Source: Scatophagus argus
Taxonomy: Eukaryota > Chordata > Actinopteri > Scatophagidae
Assembly (NCBI RefSeq): GCF_020382885.2
Contig: NC_058498.1
Location: forward strand, 19,249,001 to 19,313,000
DNA: 64,000 nt
Direction of reading: 5' to 3'
Notes under the pieces: model-generated
What the model was told of the DNA's origin: nothing
Database searches by the model: none
What the model saw: the letters and a program-made list of their open reading frames with translations, nothing else
In this document: positions 32,862-44,838 of the stretch, piece after piece
Layout of the letters: each line of letters starts with the position of its first letter
How positions within the stretch are numbered: the first letter of the stretch is position 1
Position numbers and translations under genes: made by a program

Positions 32862-35598
32862 TTTTGTTTTTGTGGCTGAAATTTCAGCTAATCTGTTCTA
32901 CAACGGAGGCATGGCGTGTAAACAGGGAGGAGTCAAACTTATTGTCCCATTAGTAACTGAGCTCACGGGCTCACTGAGCTATCTTAGGTTTTTTGTTTTT
33001 TTTTACTCTCTATTTTGTATTCGTCACATCTCTTGCTTTTGGTGTAACTGGACTGTTGAATGTTGCTGTGCAACTTTATGGTGTGACTGGGCCCTCATTC
33101 TGCCTCAGTAGCTGCTGGCTGCGTGTTGGGACCAACCACAGCATTTCTTTTATTGCAACTGAAGTATCGCAGGGAGACTTTTTGAAATCAGAATTTTGTG
33201 TTTTACACTCAGCTGACAGTTACAACGGCACGTGAGTAAAGTTTGAAAACCACAGGTAACCAGCTAATGCCAAAGTTTTCTTTATTTGTTTGATTCAGAG
33301 TCAGCAAGCTTAATGAAATAGTAGGCTATTACTAAATACTTGAAATTAGCAAATTAATTCCTTTTTGCTTTTCATTTTTAGCTGTTTTTAATAGTAGTTC
33401 AGTATAGACATTTATGTATGTTTACATTTATCATGAATTCCCATCACTCATCATTAACAGATGATCAAGTCTATATGACTTTAGGTGTTGGAAGTTCAGT
33501 TGATGTATGAAGTAAGTATGAGTTCCTTAACTGATGATCTATTAAGTGGGAACTAATCATGTGGTGACTTTTGACTATAATAGTGAACAACAGGAATTCA
33601 TGATACATGTTGCACTGAATCATCATCAGTCATGCATTACTCAGTACTACTGAGGTATATAATTTGTAGTCTAACCTTATTATAGATATATATAAATAGA
33701 ATAGCTCTTTGCCCGTTCGAATCTGTCCAAGACATACTTGAAGAAAAAAAATATCGTTTGTGTTGGATAGAACTGGAAGCATTTAACTTGAAGAAATGGC
33801 CCAAAAGTCAATATCAGGTAACATAGATTTTAAACCAGAAGACATTCTGTCCAGTATGTCAACCAAATACAAGATAATAAAGTTCCTGGGAGAGGGGGCT
33901 TACGGAAAAGTGGCCAAATGCATAAAATTAGGCACTCGGGAAGTGATGGCCGTGAAGATTACAAAGAGAAACTTGGCCTACTCTGGCGGAAGATGGCCAT
34001 CCTCAAACAACTGAAAAGGCTTGGACCAGACAAACATAATTTGGTCAAGATACTTGACAGTTTTACTAATATGGGACGTGTTTGTATAGTATTTGAAATG
34101 TTGGACATAAGTCTTCAGGATCTGGTGATTATGACGTCCCCACTGCAATTGTCTGAGATCAGAGTACCGTAATTGCACAACAGATGTTAGTGGCTCTGAA
34201 TGCCCTAAAGAGCATACCTATGGTACATGCAGACATCAAGCCAGACAACATAATGCTGGTTAACCATAACATGCAGCCCTTCAAGTTGAAAATGATTGAT
34301 TTTGGCTTGGCTCAAAATGTTGCTGAAATAAGGAAAGGCAACAAAATTCAAGCAATTGCTTACAGGGCCCCTGAGGTCATTTTGGGCCTCCCACTGGGTG
34401 AGGCCATCGATATGTGGGGACTTGGCTGTGTTTTAGCGTTCCTGTACCTGGGCAGCACCTGTATCCACTATACTCTGAATATGGCGTCATGAGTTTGATC
34501 ATGCGGATGAACGGTCAGCCTGAAGATCACCTGCTGAACGCTGGAATTTATTTCAGGAAATATTTCATTAAGGGCAAACACTCCCCTGATTCTCCATGGA
34601 GATTCAAAACACCAGCTGAATACAAGCTTACAAATGGTTTGGCGATCACAAAATGTAACAGTCATGACTTGGCCAGACCAGAAGAGATGAGTACTACTGA
34701 GTATGAAGACACACGGGCCTTTTTAAGCCTCCTCAGACGCATGCTACACGTGGATCCTGAAAAGAGAATCACCCCCAGTGAAGCCTTAGGTCACAGTTTC
34801 ATCACAATGAAACACCTTAGTCGTGACACTAACGCAAGGTTATAATAGTTTTGGATTTTTCATTATAGTTTAGTTTTAGTTAGTTTTGACTTTTTTTTCT
34901 CTAATTCAGTTAGTTTTAATTAGTTTTTAGGGCGGGTTGGCTAGTTTTAGTTAGTTTTCATTTTTTACTAAATGCTTAGTTTTAGTTTAGTTTTTATTAG
35001 TTTTAGTATTAGTTTTAGTTTTTTCATACTTTGGGTCATTTGTCAGGTGCAGGATTCAAAAAGATCAGAGTAAGTATTGTGTAATAAAACTCAACAGAAG
35101 ATACCATTTAAAAATGTATTCTGTTACTGTTTAACAACCAACCGTCCACAACAACCATAACAGTCCACAGGATAACAGCCTTATGTGCAAAATGAGTGTA
35201 ATACTGCTTCTGGGGTTAAATACAGTGCCTGCCTGGTACAAATCAAAATAGCCAAAAGACTAAAGACACACATGAACAAAAGAATATAAACCCATTTGTG
35301 AGACACAAGTCACATTTATTATAATAATTACAATGCCTTCTGTCCAACATTGGTTCTTTGGCAAAAGAACTAGTTCAGTATGGGGCACTAGAAATCCAAT
35401 TGTTGTTCAAACATAACAAACAAAGAAACCCTTATTTTTTAACAATTTTTTAACATTTTTCCACAACTGTCACAACTTTTGACATATAATGTAATGAGAT
35501 CCACTCTAACATCAACGGCTTTTTATCAGCTATCAGTGAAGAACAAACTGGATGACATATATATGGCATATGTTTCCTTTACGCTGGCATCATCACAC

Positions 35599-35629
<31 letters not shown>

Positions 35630-36407
35630 CAAGAGAGTGATGTGTGTACTTCAGTCAAGCAAAAATTTCTTGTTGATCTTGAGGAAAACACGCTGCTCCA
35701 GAGATGTGGTTGTTCTGTTCCTCAGGCCAGATGACAACAGTCCACATACTGAGAAGATGCGCTCCACAAAGGCTTGTGAGGCAGGGGCACTAACGAGATC
35801 TAGTGCCACAGGGGCAAGTTTTGGGTAGACAGCCTCTCTTGATCTCCAGAACTGCAACGGTGTCTCATTAAACACACCCTGTTTCACGTCGTTGCCATAC
35901 TTCTTCATTTCGGTCAACAGACTGTCGGCTCCATGGGGTTCATTTGTCAATGACACATTGACCTCCATACGGGAGGCGAGGAAGCGGTATTTCTGAAGGG
36001 CAGTATGAGGGGAGTGTGCTGCAGTTTGAGTGGCAGTCACATTATCCTGAGAAGGAGTTGCTGGGTTATACTGAGCTGCCAGGTTCAGCACTAAAGACTC
36101 TGCTGCCCTCCTCAGTGGCACCATGTCTGGTGTTTGAAGAATCAGTGAAACACTTGGATCCAATAGGCAGGCTGCTGCTGGTGTAGCATCAAACTGTGGG
36201 GAATCCGGGCTCAAAATGGCAGCAAAACGTTCTCGCAAGGACTTCAACAACACTTGAGCTAACTGCTTCCCAGCAGCAGTAGTCATCAGCAGGTGTGCCT
36301 CAAGGTTGAGCACGCATGGCACTCCTTGTGAGAGTGACTGGCTGTCACTCTGAAGCTGGTCTGTGTGAATGGCAAAGGGCTCAAGCAGCTTGACCAGGTT
36401 CTCCAGC

Positions 36408-37123
36408 TTAGCCCAATCGCTTGTGAGAAGTGTGTCAATGCCCAGCTCGTCAAGTACTTGATTGAGTTCAGTTCTTATAGATATATATAAATAGAATAGC
36501 TCTTTGCCCGTTCGAATCTGTCCAAGACATACTTGAAGAAAAAAAATATCGTTTGTGTTGGATAGAACTGGAAGCATTTAACTTGAAGAAATGGCCCAAA
36601 AGTCAATATCAGGTAACATAGATTTCAAACCAGAAGACATTCTGTCCAGTAAGTCAAGCAAATACAAGATAATAAAGTTCCTGGGAGAGGGGACTTACGG
36701 AAAAGTGGCCAAATGCATAAAATTAGGCACTCGGGAAGTGATGGCCGTGAAGATTACAAAGAGAAACTTGGCCTACTCTGGCGGAAGATGGCCATCCTCA
36801 AACAACTGAAAAGGCTTGGACCAGACAAACATAATTTGGTCAAGATACTTGACAGTTTTACTAATATGGGACGTGTTTGTATAGTATTTGAAATGTTGGA
36901 CATAAGTCTTCAGGATCTGGTGATTATGACGTCCCCACTGCAATTGTCTGAGATCAGAGTAATTGCACAACAGATGTTAGTGGCTCTGAATGCCCTAAAG
37001 AGCATACCTATGGTACATGCAGACATCAAGCCAGACAACATAATGTCAATGTCAATTAGCCCAATCGCTTGTGAGAAGTGTGTCAATGCCCAGCTCGTCA
37101 AGTACTTGATTGTGTTCAGTTCT
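36408..37123. repeat. 68-bp direct duplication flanking kinase fragment E
   Basis: Positions 36408-36475 and 37056-37123 are the same 68 bp of the hAT transposase with one mismatch (GAGTTC versus GTGTTC). The 580 bp between them (36476-37055) is foreign to the transposase. The duplicated codons LDELGIDTLLTSDWA appear on both sides. Confidence 0.9.
36591..37045 (+). pseudogene. HIPK-like kinase fragment E captured inside the hAT
   Basis: The insert carries the TATA-like leader and the first part of the kinase from the ATG at 36591 (MAQKSISGNIDFKPEDILSS) through FLGEGTYGKVAKC to HADIKPDNIM, where it stops. It has the same 4-nt deletion as D (SGGRWPSSNN, then stop), so it derives from D or a sister of D. 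It lacks the 5-nt insertion seen in D at 34164, which must therefore be younger. Confidence 0.85.
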
Positions 37124-39244
37124 GATCTCCAGCAGCCTTCTCAGCATATCAAAAGTGCTGTTCCAGCGTGTACTACAATCTCGGACTAAGGTTTTGCCAC
37201 ACTTTTTGATTATTGCTTCATTTGCCACTGACGATTTCCTCACAGCATGTACCAGCTTCCTTGCTCTTGATATGAGCGAATCAGCATTTGGGTGCTTCAA
37301 GACAGCTTTCAGGGTGAGCTGAAGGGTGTGGGCCAGGCATGGCATCCTCTGGAACTTGTTGTTCTCTCCATCATCTGGCAGGTCTAGTTCTTAGCAAAGA
37401 AAATACAAACAAATAATTTATTTTCATCAAATGTAAAACACACAAAAGAATATTACAGTTTAATAAAGAATTATTTATAGGACTGTCTGTAGTAACCCTT
37501 GGTTTTACAGCAGGGATGACAACATTACTTGTTTTATTGTTTATACACTGTGCGCACCCTGAATTTAACTGAGATAACTTTATTTAACTTTACTTAACAT
37601 TTAATATTGTACGTTCATAATGAACCCCAATATTGGATATGAAATCATGACATGACAATAACTATGATGTCAATGTGACAAATACATTTTAAGTTTTAAC
37701 AGATGAGTGATGAGTGAGTAAATGAGAGCAAGTAAATAATTTTCCTCTCTTTTTTTTAACTCTATGGGGTTAATATCAATTAAAGCTTACAACACTGGTT
37801 ATATCATTGTTACATTTTATATCCAAATAAAACAAATCAATAAATCTAATGTATGTGGCACAATAACTACACACTCACCGAGGTCTTCAGTCTCTCCAGT
37901 CTCTCCAATCTCCCCCTCCTCCTCCTCGTCCTCCTCTGATTCGATCCATAGTTCATCCAGACCATGTCCGGCACCTCCTGGCTGAGCCCGTGAACCATCT
38001 GTGGACTCCTCACTTTGTACTTGGCTTCTCTCTCTAAGCAGCCGCGCAGCTTTGACTATGTTGGAGCCGTTATCTGTCACAATGAGCAGCACCTTGTCTT
38101 CTCCTATACCCCATGCTTCCAATGTCTCATCAATGCAGCAAGCAATAGTCTCCCCAGTGTGTGGATGCTCCATTCGGTGTAGGTTAAGCAGAGCATGGTA
38201 AACGCGGCCTCCAGGTGGATGATAAAAACATGCTGACACACCCATGAAAGATGCTGTTAATCCTCTCTTGCTCCAACCATCCACACAAAGGGTCAGTTTC
38301 CTCGCGCCCTTTATGATCTCTTTCAATTTGTGCTTTGCTTTTTCCATCTTAGCTCCAAGAAGGTTATTCACTCGTGCAGCACCGGGTGATTTGAATTTTG
38401 GCTCGAGTGAAAAGCTAAATTTTTTGAAGGCAATAGAGTCACACAGTCTCGTATAAACATATTTACGAGTGCATCTTCCCGCTTGTAGTGTTCCTGCGTG
38501 TTAACTAGCCAGCAGCTATTTGGTCGTCGGTGAAAGCAGTCCATTATGGTTGTCTCCTCCTTCCCGGCGCTACCTGGCCGGGATGTTGCTTCACTTTCAG
38601 GGGAGCTACTTAGAGACGCCACTTTGTTAAGGTACTCGCCATTAGCCTTCTTGTGCAAGCTTCTCAAATGGACTTTAAGATTCGTGGGGTTTTTTCCCTT
38701 GAGGAGTATTCCACATATTGTATCACCTGTTTCCACAACAATGCACTTGCTTTTGTCTGTCGCGCTGTCATATTCAAAAAAATCCCATATCGGACTCTGC
38801 CGCCTTCTCCCAACTTTTGATGCCATTTTCTTGCCGTAGAGTGGCGAAGAGAAGCCGATTCTGACCGACTCTACGCGAGAAGTGACGGACCATGAGATGC
38901 CGCCAGCCCTCTGTAACATCAAGCGAAGAAATTAGTTGGCATGGACCTTCCCCTAATAGTTCAGTCAGCTCAATTTCAACTAACAAAGAAACTGCTGAGG
39001 ACACACAATGACCACAATGCACGGCTGCTGAAAAAATTGACAGGACCACAGCTACAGATGACATGGACAAAACATCAAATCCTGAGGCTGATAAGAAACC
39101 ACTTGGCACAAATGAGGCAGCTCCACCTGCCTCTCTCTTAAGTGAGAGAGGCAAAACATCAAATCCTTGGCTTAGGACCCTTTGGCTCCTACATTTGCGA
39201 TGCAATGTTCTGCGGGAAAACCTTGGCTTGCAGTAATCACGTGG

Positions 39245-39432
39245 ATGGGTGTGGCATGGTGATGCAATGGTTTGCACTGTTGCCTCATAGCCAGAGGGTT
39301 CCAGGTTTGAATCCCAGTCTGGACCCTTCTGTCCTTCCTCTTCTTCTTCTTCTTCTTCCGTTTGCATGTTCTCCCTCTGGGTTTTCTCCGGGTGCTCCGG
39401 TTTCCTCCCATTTCCTCCCACAATCCAAAAAA
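39245..39432 (+). repeat. tRNA-derived SINE in the tail of copy D, truncated
   Basis: SINE head with the B box GGTTTGAATCC and a (TTC)n tract, ending after CCTCCCACAATCC. It interrupts the C-tail of kinase copy D together with the flank-block fragment that follows. Confidence 0.75.
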
Positions 39433-39627
39433 ACAATAATCAATTACTATGTGATGTTGTATTTCTTTGCTAATTTTCCTTGTGTTTTTATGTTTGTGAA
39501 GAGTTTAGACTTTATTACTTATATATAGTAAATAAGTCATATTTAATCTTTTATTTTCCTTCCTTTTATTAATTCCTATAATTCGTAGTCTAACCTTATT
39601 ACAGCGATAGCCCAGAAGCAATAAAAT
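39433..39627 (+). repeat. Flank-block fragment with internal deletion
   Basis: This matches about 633-745 of the first flank block and then about 1738-1775, including TTATTACTTATATATAGTAA (an empty site for the element at 29457) and CAGCGATAGCCCAGAAGCAA. It lies inside the broken tail of copy D. Confidence 0.7.
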
Positions 39628-40058
39628 AGTTGAAGAAGAAACAGGCTTTGGTGAAGTCAGGTCCCAAAGGAAGTTGTTCAACAGGATCTGCAAATTCTTC
39701 ACCAGAATGTCCAAATCTTTTGATTGCTGCACAGAGACCACTGTTAAACTGTAAGAAACAGGTCATAAATCCCTCGCTCTCCATGTTAGCATAGAGGCCT
39801 ATGGTGGCTCCATCACCCAACTTCAACTATACACGATCAGATTCCAAATTACATCATCAGTGAATGATAGCAGCACTACTGTCCGGGATATTTTTGCTCC
39901 CCATTTGTCCAATGGGAAGAAGCGGAGACGTACTTCATCTTTACATACACTGATCAGTTACAACATTAAAATCACTGAAAGGTGATGTGAATAACGTTAA
40001 TCCTATCTTTACGATGCAATGTTCTGCGGGGAAACCTTGGCTTGCAGTAATCACGTGG

Positions 40059-40380
40059 ATGGGTGTGGCATGGTGATGCAATGGTTTGCACTCTTGCCTC
40101 ATAGCCAGAGGGTTCCAGGTTTGAATCCCAGTCTGGACCCTTCTGTCCTTCCTCTTCTTCTTCCTCTTCTTCTTCTTCTTCAGTTTGCATGTTCTCCCTG
40201 TACCTGTCTGGGTTTTCTCCGGGTGCTCCGGTTTCCTCCCACAATCCAAAAAACATGTACATTAGGTTAATTGGCTATTCTACATTGCCCCTAGGTGTGA
40301 GTGTGTGAGTGTATGAGTGTGTGAGTGTGTGGTTGTCTGGTCTTGTGTGTCAGCCCTGCGACTGACTGGCGATCAGTCCA
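40059..40380 (+). repeat. tRNA-derived SINE behind copy D
   Basis: Head, B box and body as at 10083, with a mixed TTC/CCT tract (about 40149-40185) and an extended GTGTGAGTG run. It ends at GATCAGTC before a CACTG fragment; the TA has mutated to CA. Confidence 0.75.
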
Positions 40381-40580
40381 CACTGTAAAAAGTCCTTCAA
40401 TGGTGCAGTCTATAGGAATTTATTTTAAAAAAGTATATTTCTTCCAATAAATTAATTAATTCCCTTTTTTAAATTTATTTAAGTTACACATGAGTAAAAA
40501 GTGTGAATGTTTTGGTAACTTATTATTATCTATCATAAAATTGATTTTACTGAACTTCACAATAAATTGCTTCCACAAAA
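40381..40580 (+). mobile_element. CACTG element, left-end fragment
   Basis: Starts CACTGTAAAAAGTCC and matches 10372-10577, then the similarity stops after TTGCTTCCACAAAA. Nothing recognisable follows until kinase relic F; a short TAAA repeat lies at about 41150. Confidence 0.7.
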
Positions 40581-41306
40581 TGCTTCATTTCCAGCTTTAG
40601 CCAGTTCCCCTTGAGGTATGTCCCTATGCTACAAAAATTATTCATCATTATAAGATTTGGGATAATTTCTCAGAGCATCTATTCAAAAAATCACTGACGT
40701 TTCATCAGTACTGACATTTCAATATGCCAGTTGTCCTGGGGGCGCCGACACCATTGCTAGTCAATACTTTGCTGCATTCTCTGTTGCATGTGGAAGTGGG
40801 AAACTTGCTGAACTGCACAATCAGGCATAATTTGTTGCTCTTCTGCTGTGATTGGTGAAAAGATTGGTTTAACATGGCTCACTAAAAGGAACCTTATCAA
40901 TGGCATCCATTTTTTCAGTGCCCATAATGTGAATATGCTGTATAGAAAGTGTGGGGTCATACTTCTCACAGTACCTATGTTGCCTGAAGGCAACGTGACA
41001 GAGGAAGGTCCTCAGCCTTCTTTGTTATGCTGTCACTCATGATTGAACGGCCCTCTAAGCAGATGCCACGCCCCCCACGTCAGATCAGGGCAAAAAGTTT
41101 GACACTGAAAAGATGAGACCTGAAAGTGAACAAAAGATCTGAAAGCAAAAAAATAAATAAATAAATAAATTCTGAAACCTGAAAAGATTTGAAAGATTTG
41201 GTATTTTTGCGTTTTAAGTTCAAAATCAAAATTTCAACTTTCAAGTTCAAATCTTTTTTTCAAATGAATGAAACTTTTGCACCTGATTTGGCTCCATACC
41301 TCTGAC

Positions 41307-41570
41307 ACATGCAGACAAGCCATCAAGCCAGACAACATAATGCTAGTTAACCATAAGATTCAGCCCTTTAAGCTGAGACTTGTGGTTCATACAGTTTCCG
41401 AAATGAGGCAAGGCAACAAATTCAAAGACCAAGACTCCCCTGGTGCTCCATGGAGGCTCAGTACAATACAGTCTCTATGACATACTTAAGATCTGCCCAA
41501 AAGAAAAGGGTGCCACTGAGTGCAAGGACAAACAAGCCTTTTTAAGCCTCCTCAGACGCATATTAGTTTT
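41307..41570 (+). pseudogene. HIPK-like kinase relic F
   Basis: Short diverged pieces of the same kinase: IKPDNIMLVNHKIQPFKLR with a damaged HAD, then an EMRQGNKF segment, a large deletion, a PWRL piece and KQAFLSLLRRI. Most of the domain is missing and the frames are shifted. It is the most decayed copy and marks the downstream edge of the array. Confidence 0.7.
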
Positions 41571-44500
41571 ACGCATGCTTCATTGTATTTCCCTCACTTT
41601 CAATATAATACTCTACCATTTTCTCCCCAAGGAAACTCCTACAGGTAAACAGCATGTGTCTCTGAACCCGCTTCCCCAGGAGCTTCATGTGCTCCCACAC
41701 AATCCCTCTCTGATCCATAGAGAAAGCACAGTACAGGGAAACATTTGGTCCAGGTAGACACTTACTTACAGTTACAGCCAACTCATAAGCTGCAATGAAA
41801 TGGGGAGATACATGATGAGTTAAACAATTTTAAACTTAAGTTCAGACTAACTGTAATGATGATGAGGTGTGGCTGTGTAAATCAGTAGTGTAGGTGACTG
41901 CATGGGTGTAATGGCTAATGTTGGGTGCATGTTTACAATGCGTTAACACAAAATAAAGGAGAAGAATGGAGCATGCAGGTCTGGGTGCAGGTACTGACGA
42001 AGAAGTCCTCTAGTGTCTGAGGAAGTGGGTAAATGGACATACTGGCCGGGTGTTCTCAGTCAGCTTAATGGTCTCAGCTCCACCCATAGTGAGGACCTGT
42101 GAGAGACAGTACACAGCCTCCTGTTTGCTGCCCTGCCCTGACAGGGTGGTGCTCTCTTTCTCCCCTGGGAGACAAAGGAAAACTTGACAGTGTCAGTCAC
42201 ATTTTTGAATAGATGTGAAGACATATAGAATGGCAGTTTTAATAAAATATCTTTTTTTTGGCTAACTTTTTGAAACCGTTTCCTTGGCTTGATGAAAATG
42301 CATTTTGTTACCAAATTGACAGAGAAACTTTGCTCAAAAAGAAGCCAGCATAGAGATGGAGAACATATTGAGCAGAGATTATCAGGGTTACACTGGATGT
42401 CTGCGACTCTAGATGTCTGACAGAAAAGCTCTTATTTACTTGTATTGTTCCTCTGGGATTTTACGAATGAGTTATTTTTGACTTTCTTAATCCCGTTAAT
42501 TAGAGAGATGGAGTCCTAAGAATAACAGTAAAGTGAGATAAAAACCAAAGTGAAACATTTTTAGAATGACCCTCAACCAAAATAAATCATTTTAAGGCAA
42601 CAATAAAAGAAGCAACAAGGAAAAAAACAAAAACCAAAATCAGGCATGAATGACTCACCACCTCCCATTGTCCCTTCTGTTGTGTGCTTTGTGATAAAGA
42701 ATATCCAGCCAGAATGAAAAAAAAATACTTGGAGTGACAAGAATAAATCAAAATATCTCTATGATTTAGTGTAGTGCAACACAAATACCAGTAATGCTTC
42801 ATTTCTTAAAATCTTCCTTTTTGGAGTCCAGTTGTGATTTTGTTTCAACATGGTTCATTTCTGTGTTTTTATTTGAACTTTTATTGAACTACATTATCAT
42901 GAAAGGAGGATATTTTGTCCACCTCATTTAAGCAGATTTAGTTTAAACGTAAATATCAGGACCACCCAATTGAACTGAACATCCCCGAGGGATCTGTAGA
43001 GGTCATGACAGCTTTGACTATATTCAATGAGACAAAGCAAAGTGTGGCAATGTACTGTATCTCTAAGGCAGCCTCACACTGCAGCCCATCTAACTGTTTC
43101 TTACTCATGATGTGCATGAACTCTGTGCAGATGCACAATGAACAAAAGCTTGTGCAAGATAATATGCTTTCTATACCTTAGCGGTCTGACTTATGCAGGG
43201 CATTCTATTTTGCACCACGTATGACAAGAAGGAAGAAAATCAGTTAGTTGTTAGAGTTATAGAGCTCAAAACAAGTACAGTTGGAGAAACCTTTGCTCCT
43301 GTATTTCTTTGCAGCAAAATACAAGCTCACAGGTCAACTCTACACGTCCTTAAGGGAGTTCATTCTTTTTATAAGACCGAACTCTGACTGGGTCTCACTG
43401 GTGATATTTTTGCAGAGGGTAGCAGTTTTCATGCAATTTGCTTTCTTATGCTGGAGAGCTGTTGTATAAATTCTAATCTCATGGTTAACAAGGGCCTTGT
43501 CACCTCTCCCTGCCATAGCATATTGGGAAGTGACACCACAGATTCCCTTAAAACCAGATTTTCCTATGATTTTGCCAGGCTGACTGTTGCATAATTTAAA
43601 TGACACGGGATGATCTTGTGTTAGTTCTTTGTGCTCATACTTGTCTCTGCACACTGACTTGGGCTGCTCATTATAGCAGCCCCCCCAGGTCCTCATAGAT
43701 AAAGAAATGTGGTCACTGATAGAGCCAAGACTTAAAACATTATCAGAAATGAGTACATTTGATTTTATTTCAAATCTGCTGCTTACAAAAAAAAGTGAGA
43801 TAAATGATTGAATGAAATTGTCAGAGCCCAAGACAATAAAAGCTAGGAAAGCTGTAAATAAAATGCTTGGTGGTGCTTTCAGTTGACTCAAATAATAACA
43901 AAGATATAATGCCTATGATATGCGTGTATATTTATTTTTATAGTGATGTACTTCATGTAAATTACCAAAATATATATATTTTTTTAATGGTGAGTCATGT
44001 AGTTCCCCATGTCATCTATCCTGACAGATAATGGTTATGGGTCTCTATAAGAAATGGCATCATTTAAATCCAGAGCCTAAAATAGCAATAACAAATAAAT
44101 AATACGCTGTACAAATAATACACTACTTGGCATCAATTCGATTTTTTTTCAGCTCAGTCTTGAAGACTCAAGAGAGTGTGACATCTATATTTAAGTGCAT
44201 TTGAATTCTTTGACAAACTGAGGTAAGGTCTGATTTGAAACATTTAAAACATTTTGGAAAATAGCAGGATGGATATTAGGTAGAACCAATACATAAAAAC
44301 ATATGCTTATTTATTATATTTCCTAAACACTTGACAGTCATAGTTACTTGAAATTATGTCAGTGATATGATTTTTCTGAATTTAAAGTATCTTGTTAAGG
44401 AGTTAGTAGCACCCCTAACAATTAACAACAGTTAATATACAGTATATAATATTATAACTCATGAAAGAGACTATTTATAAACATGTAATATTTGTTCAGT

Positions 44501-44838
44501 CTTTGGAGTATTTTTTGTAAATTACGAAGCTTGTCTTTTTAATATTATTAGTAAGTTTGCTCAGCTAACCATTTCAAAGTTTACATCATCTCTGTATTAG
44601 CATTTTGTATTAGTGTACAAAAGTCTTGTATCATCAGTGAACAGAGAAAATACAAATACAAATCATAGGCAGGTAGTTTAGATAAATTTACCAGTAACAG
44701 ACCCTTGTGGCACACACTGGGGCCTTTCTGTGATCTTCATTTGCTACAAATTGTTCATACATCCATAGCAGCACTCTGAAGCATCTCATATGGCACTCCA
44801 CTTAGTGGTTCCTGTATACTGCATTTAAGAGTTACCCT
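41571..44838. other. Intergenic, no gene assigned
   Basis: About 3.3 kb lie between kinase relic F and the last exon of the Ig gene. A few minus-strand segments look exon-like (near 41650-41760 and 42046-42167, with CCCAG and GTATGT borders), but their phases do not join and no family is recognised. One longer open frame (43340-43891) is listed separately. Confidence 0.4.
43340..43891 (-). CDS. Orphan 183-codon open frame, hypothetical
   Basis: ATG at 43891. The first 23 residues (MSQLKAPPSILFTAFLAFIV...) resemble a signal peptide, followed by another hydrophobic stretch and a region with eight scattered cysteines (GGCYNEQPKSVC, KLCNSQPGK, ICGVTS, NCMKTATLC). I do not recognise the family. 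A chance open frame of this length is uncommon in AT-rich DNA but possible in 64 kb. No splice structure or promoter supports it. It lies on the same strand as, and downstream of, the Ig receptor gene. Confidence 0.2.
   Translation of the reverse strand: MSQLKAPPSILFTAFLAFIVLGSDNFIQSFISLFFVSSRFEIKSNVLISDNVLSLGSISDHISLSMRTWGGCYNEQPKSVCRDKYEHKELTQDHPVSFKLCNSQPGKIIGKSGFKGICGVTSQYAMAGRGDKALVNHEIRIYTTALQHKKANCMKTATLCKNITSETQSEFGLIKRMNSLKDV

Larger units (their letters stand above)
29084..33682 (+). repeat. Kinase-array 5' flank block, copy 2, split by an element
   Basis: Segments 29084-29456 and 32632-33682 together reproduce 326-1758. Between them is a CACTG element. The block runs straight into the leader of kinase copy D, with a TATA-like TATATATAAATA at about 33687 roughly 100 bp before the ATG. 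Confidence 0.85.
35651..38826 (-). pseudogene. ZBED-like hAT transposase, broken
   Basis: From the ATG at 38826 (MASKVGRRRQSPIWDFFEYD) the first exon encodes a BED-like finger (KCIVVETGDTIC...HLRSLHKK). A frameshift near 38400 leads into DSIAFKKFSFSLEPKF and the RNase-H-like core (LTLCVDGWSKRG, LLIVTDNGSNIVKAARL) to a GTGAGT donor near 37880. The next exon starts after CTAAG at about 37387 (MPCLAHTLQLTLKAVL, CSTRWNSTFDML). Insertion E then splits the frame. The C-terminal part 36470-35651 ends with the hAT dimerisation block SAPASQAFVERIFSVCG. It is not functional as it stands. Confidence 0.75.
34836..38900 (-). mobile_element. BED-type hAT element inserted in kinase copy D
   Basis: It starts at the CAAGGTTATAATAGTTTTGG boundary within the kinase frame. 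A TAGTTTTAGTTAG-rich stretch (34858-35020), a 3' region with a (GT)n tract at about 35598 and a minus-strand transposase gene follow. The far end is near 38900, but no matching terminal repeat or 8-bp duplication is visible there, so that end is probably truncated. It contains kinase fragment E. Confidence 0.65.
33796..39755 (+). pseudogene. HIPK-like kinase copy D: frameshifted and split by a hAT element
   Basis: The ATG at 33796 and the glycine loop FLGEGAYGKVAKC are intact, so D shows the ancestral N-terminus (MAQKSISGNIDFKPEDILSS). Lesions in order: a 4-nt deletion at about 33992 (also in E), a 5-nt insertion at about 34164 and a 1-nt deletion at about 34456. A BED-type hAT element then interrupts after DTNA (about 34836-38900). 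The tail resumes at 38906-39149, is interrupted again by a SINE and a flank-block fragment, and ends at 39633-39755 with DCCTETTVKL. The motifs HADIKPDN, DFGLAQN and AYRAPEVILG are kept in their fragments. The activation segment lacks the HIPK YRYY-type double tyrosine but keeps one Tyr before RAPE. Confidence 0.85.

Noticed and set aside
34836-34860. hAT 8-bp target duplication at the BED-type element in copy D
   Set aside because: I looked for a matching 8-mer and inverted terminus near 38880-38906 and found none, so no intact boundary is claimed at that end.
41645-42167. Exon-like minus-strand segments with CCCAG and GTATGT borders (for example SGQGSKQEAVYCLSQVL)
   Set aside because: Phases between the pieces do not join without stops and no family is recognised; they may be chance or a decayed gene.
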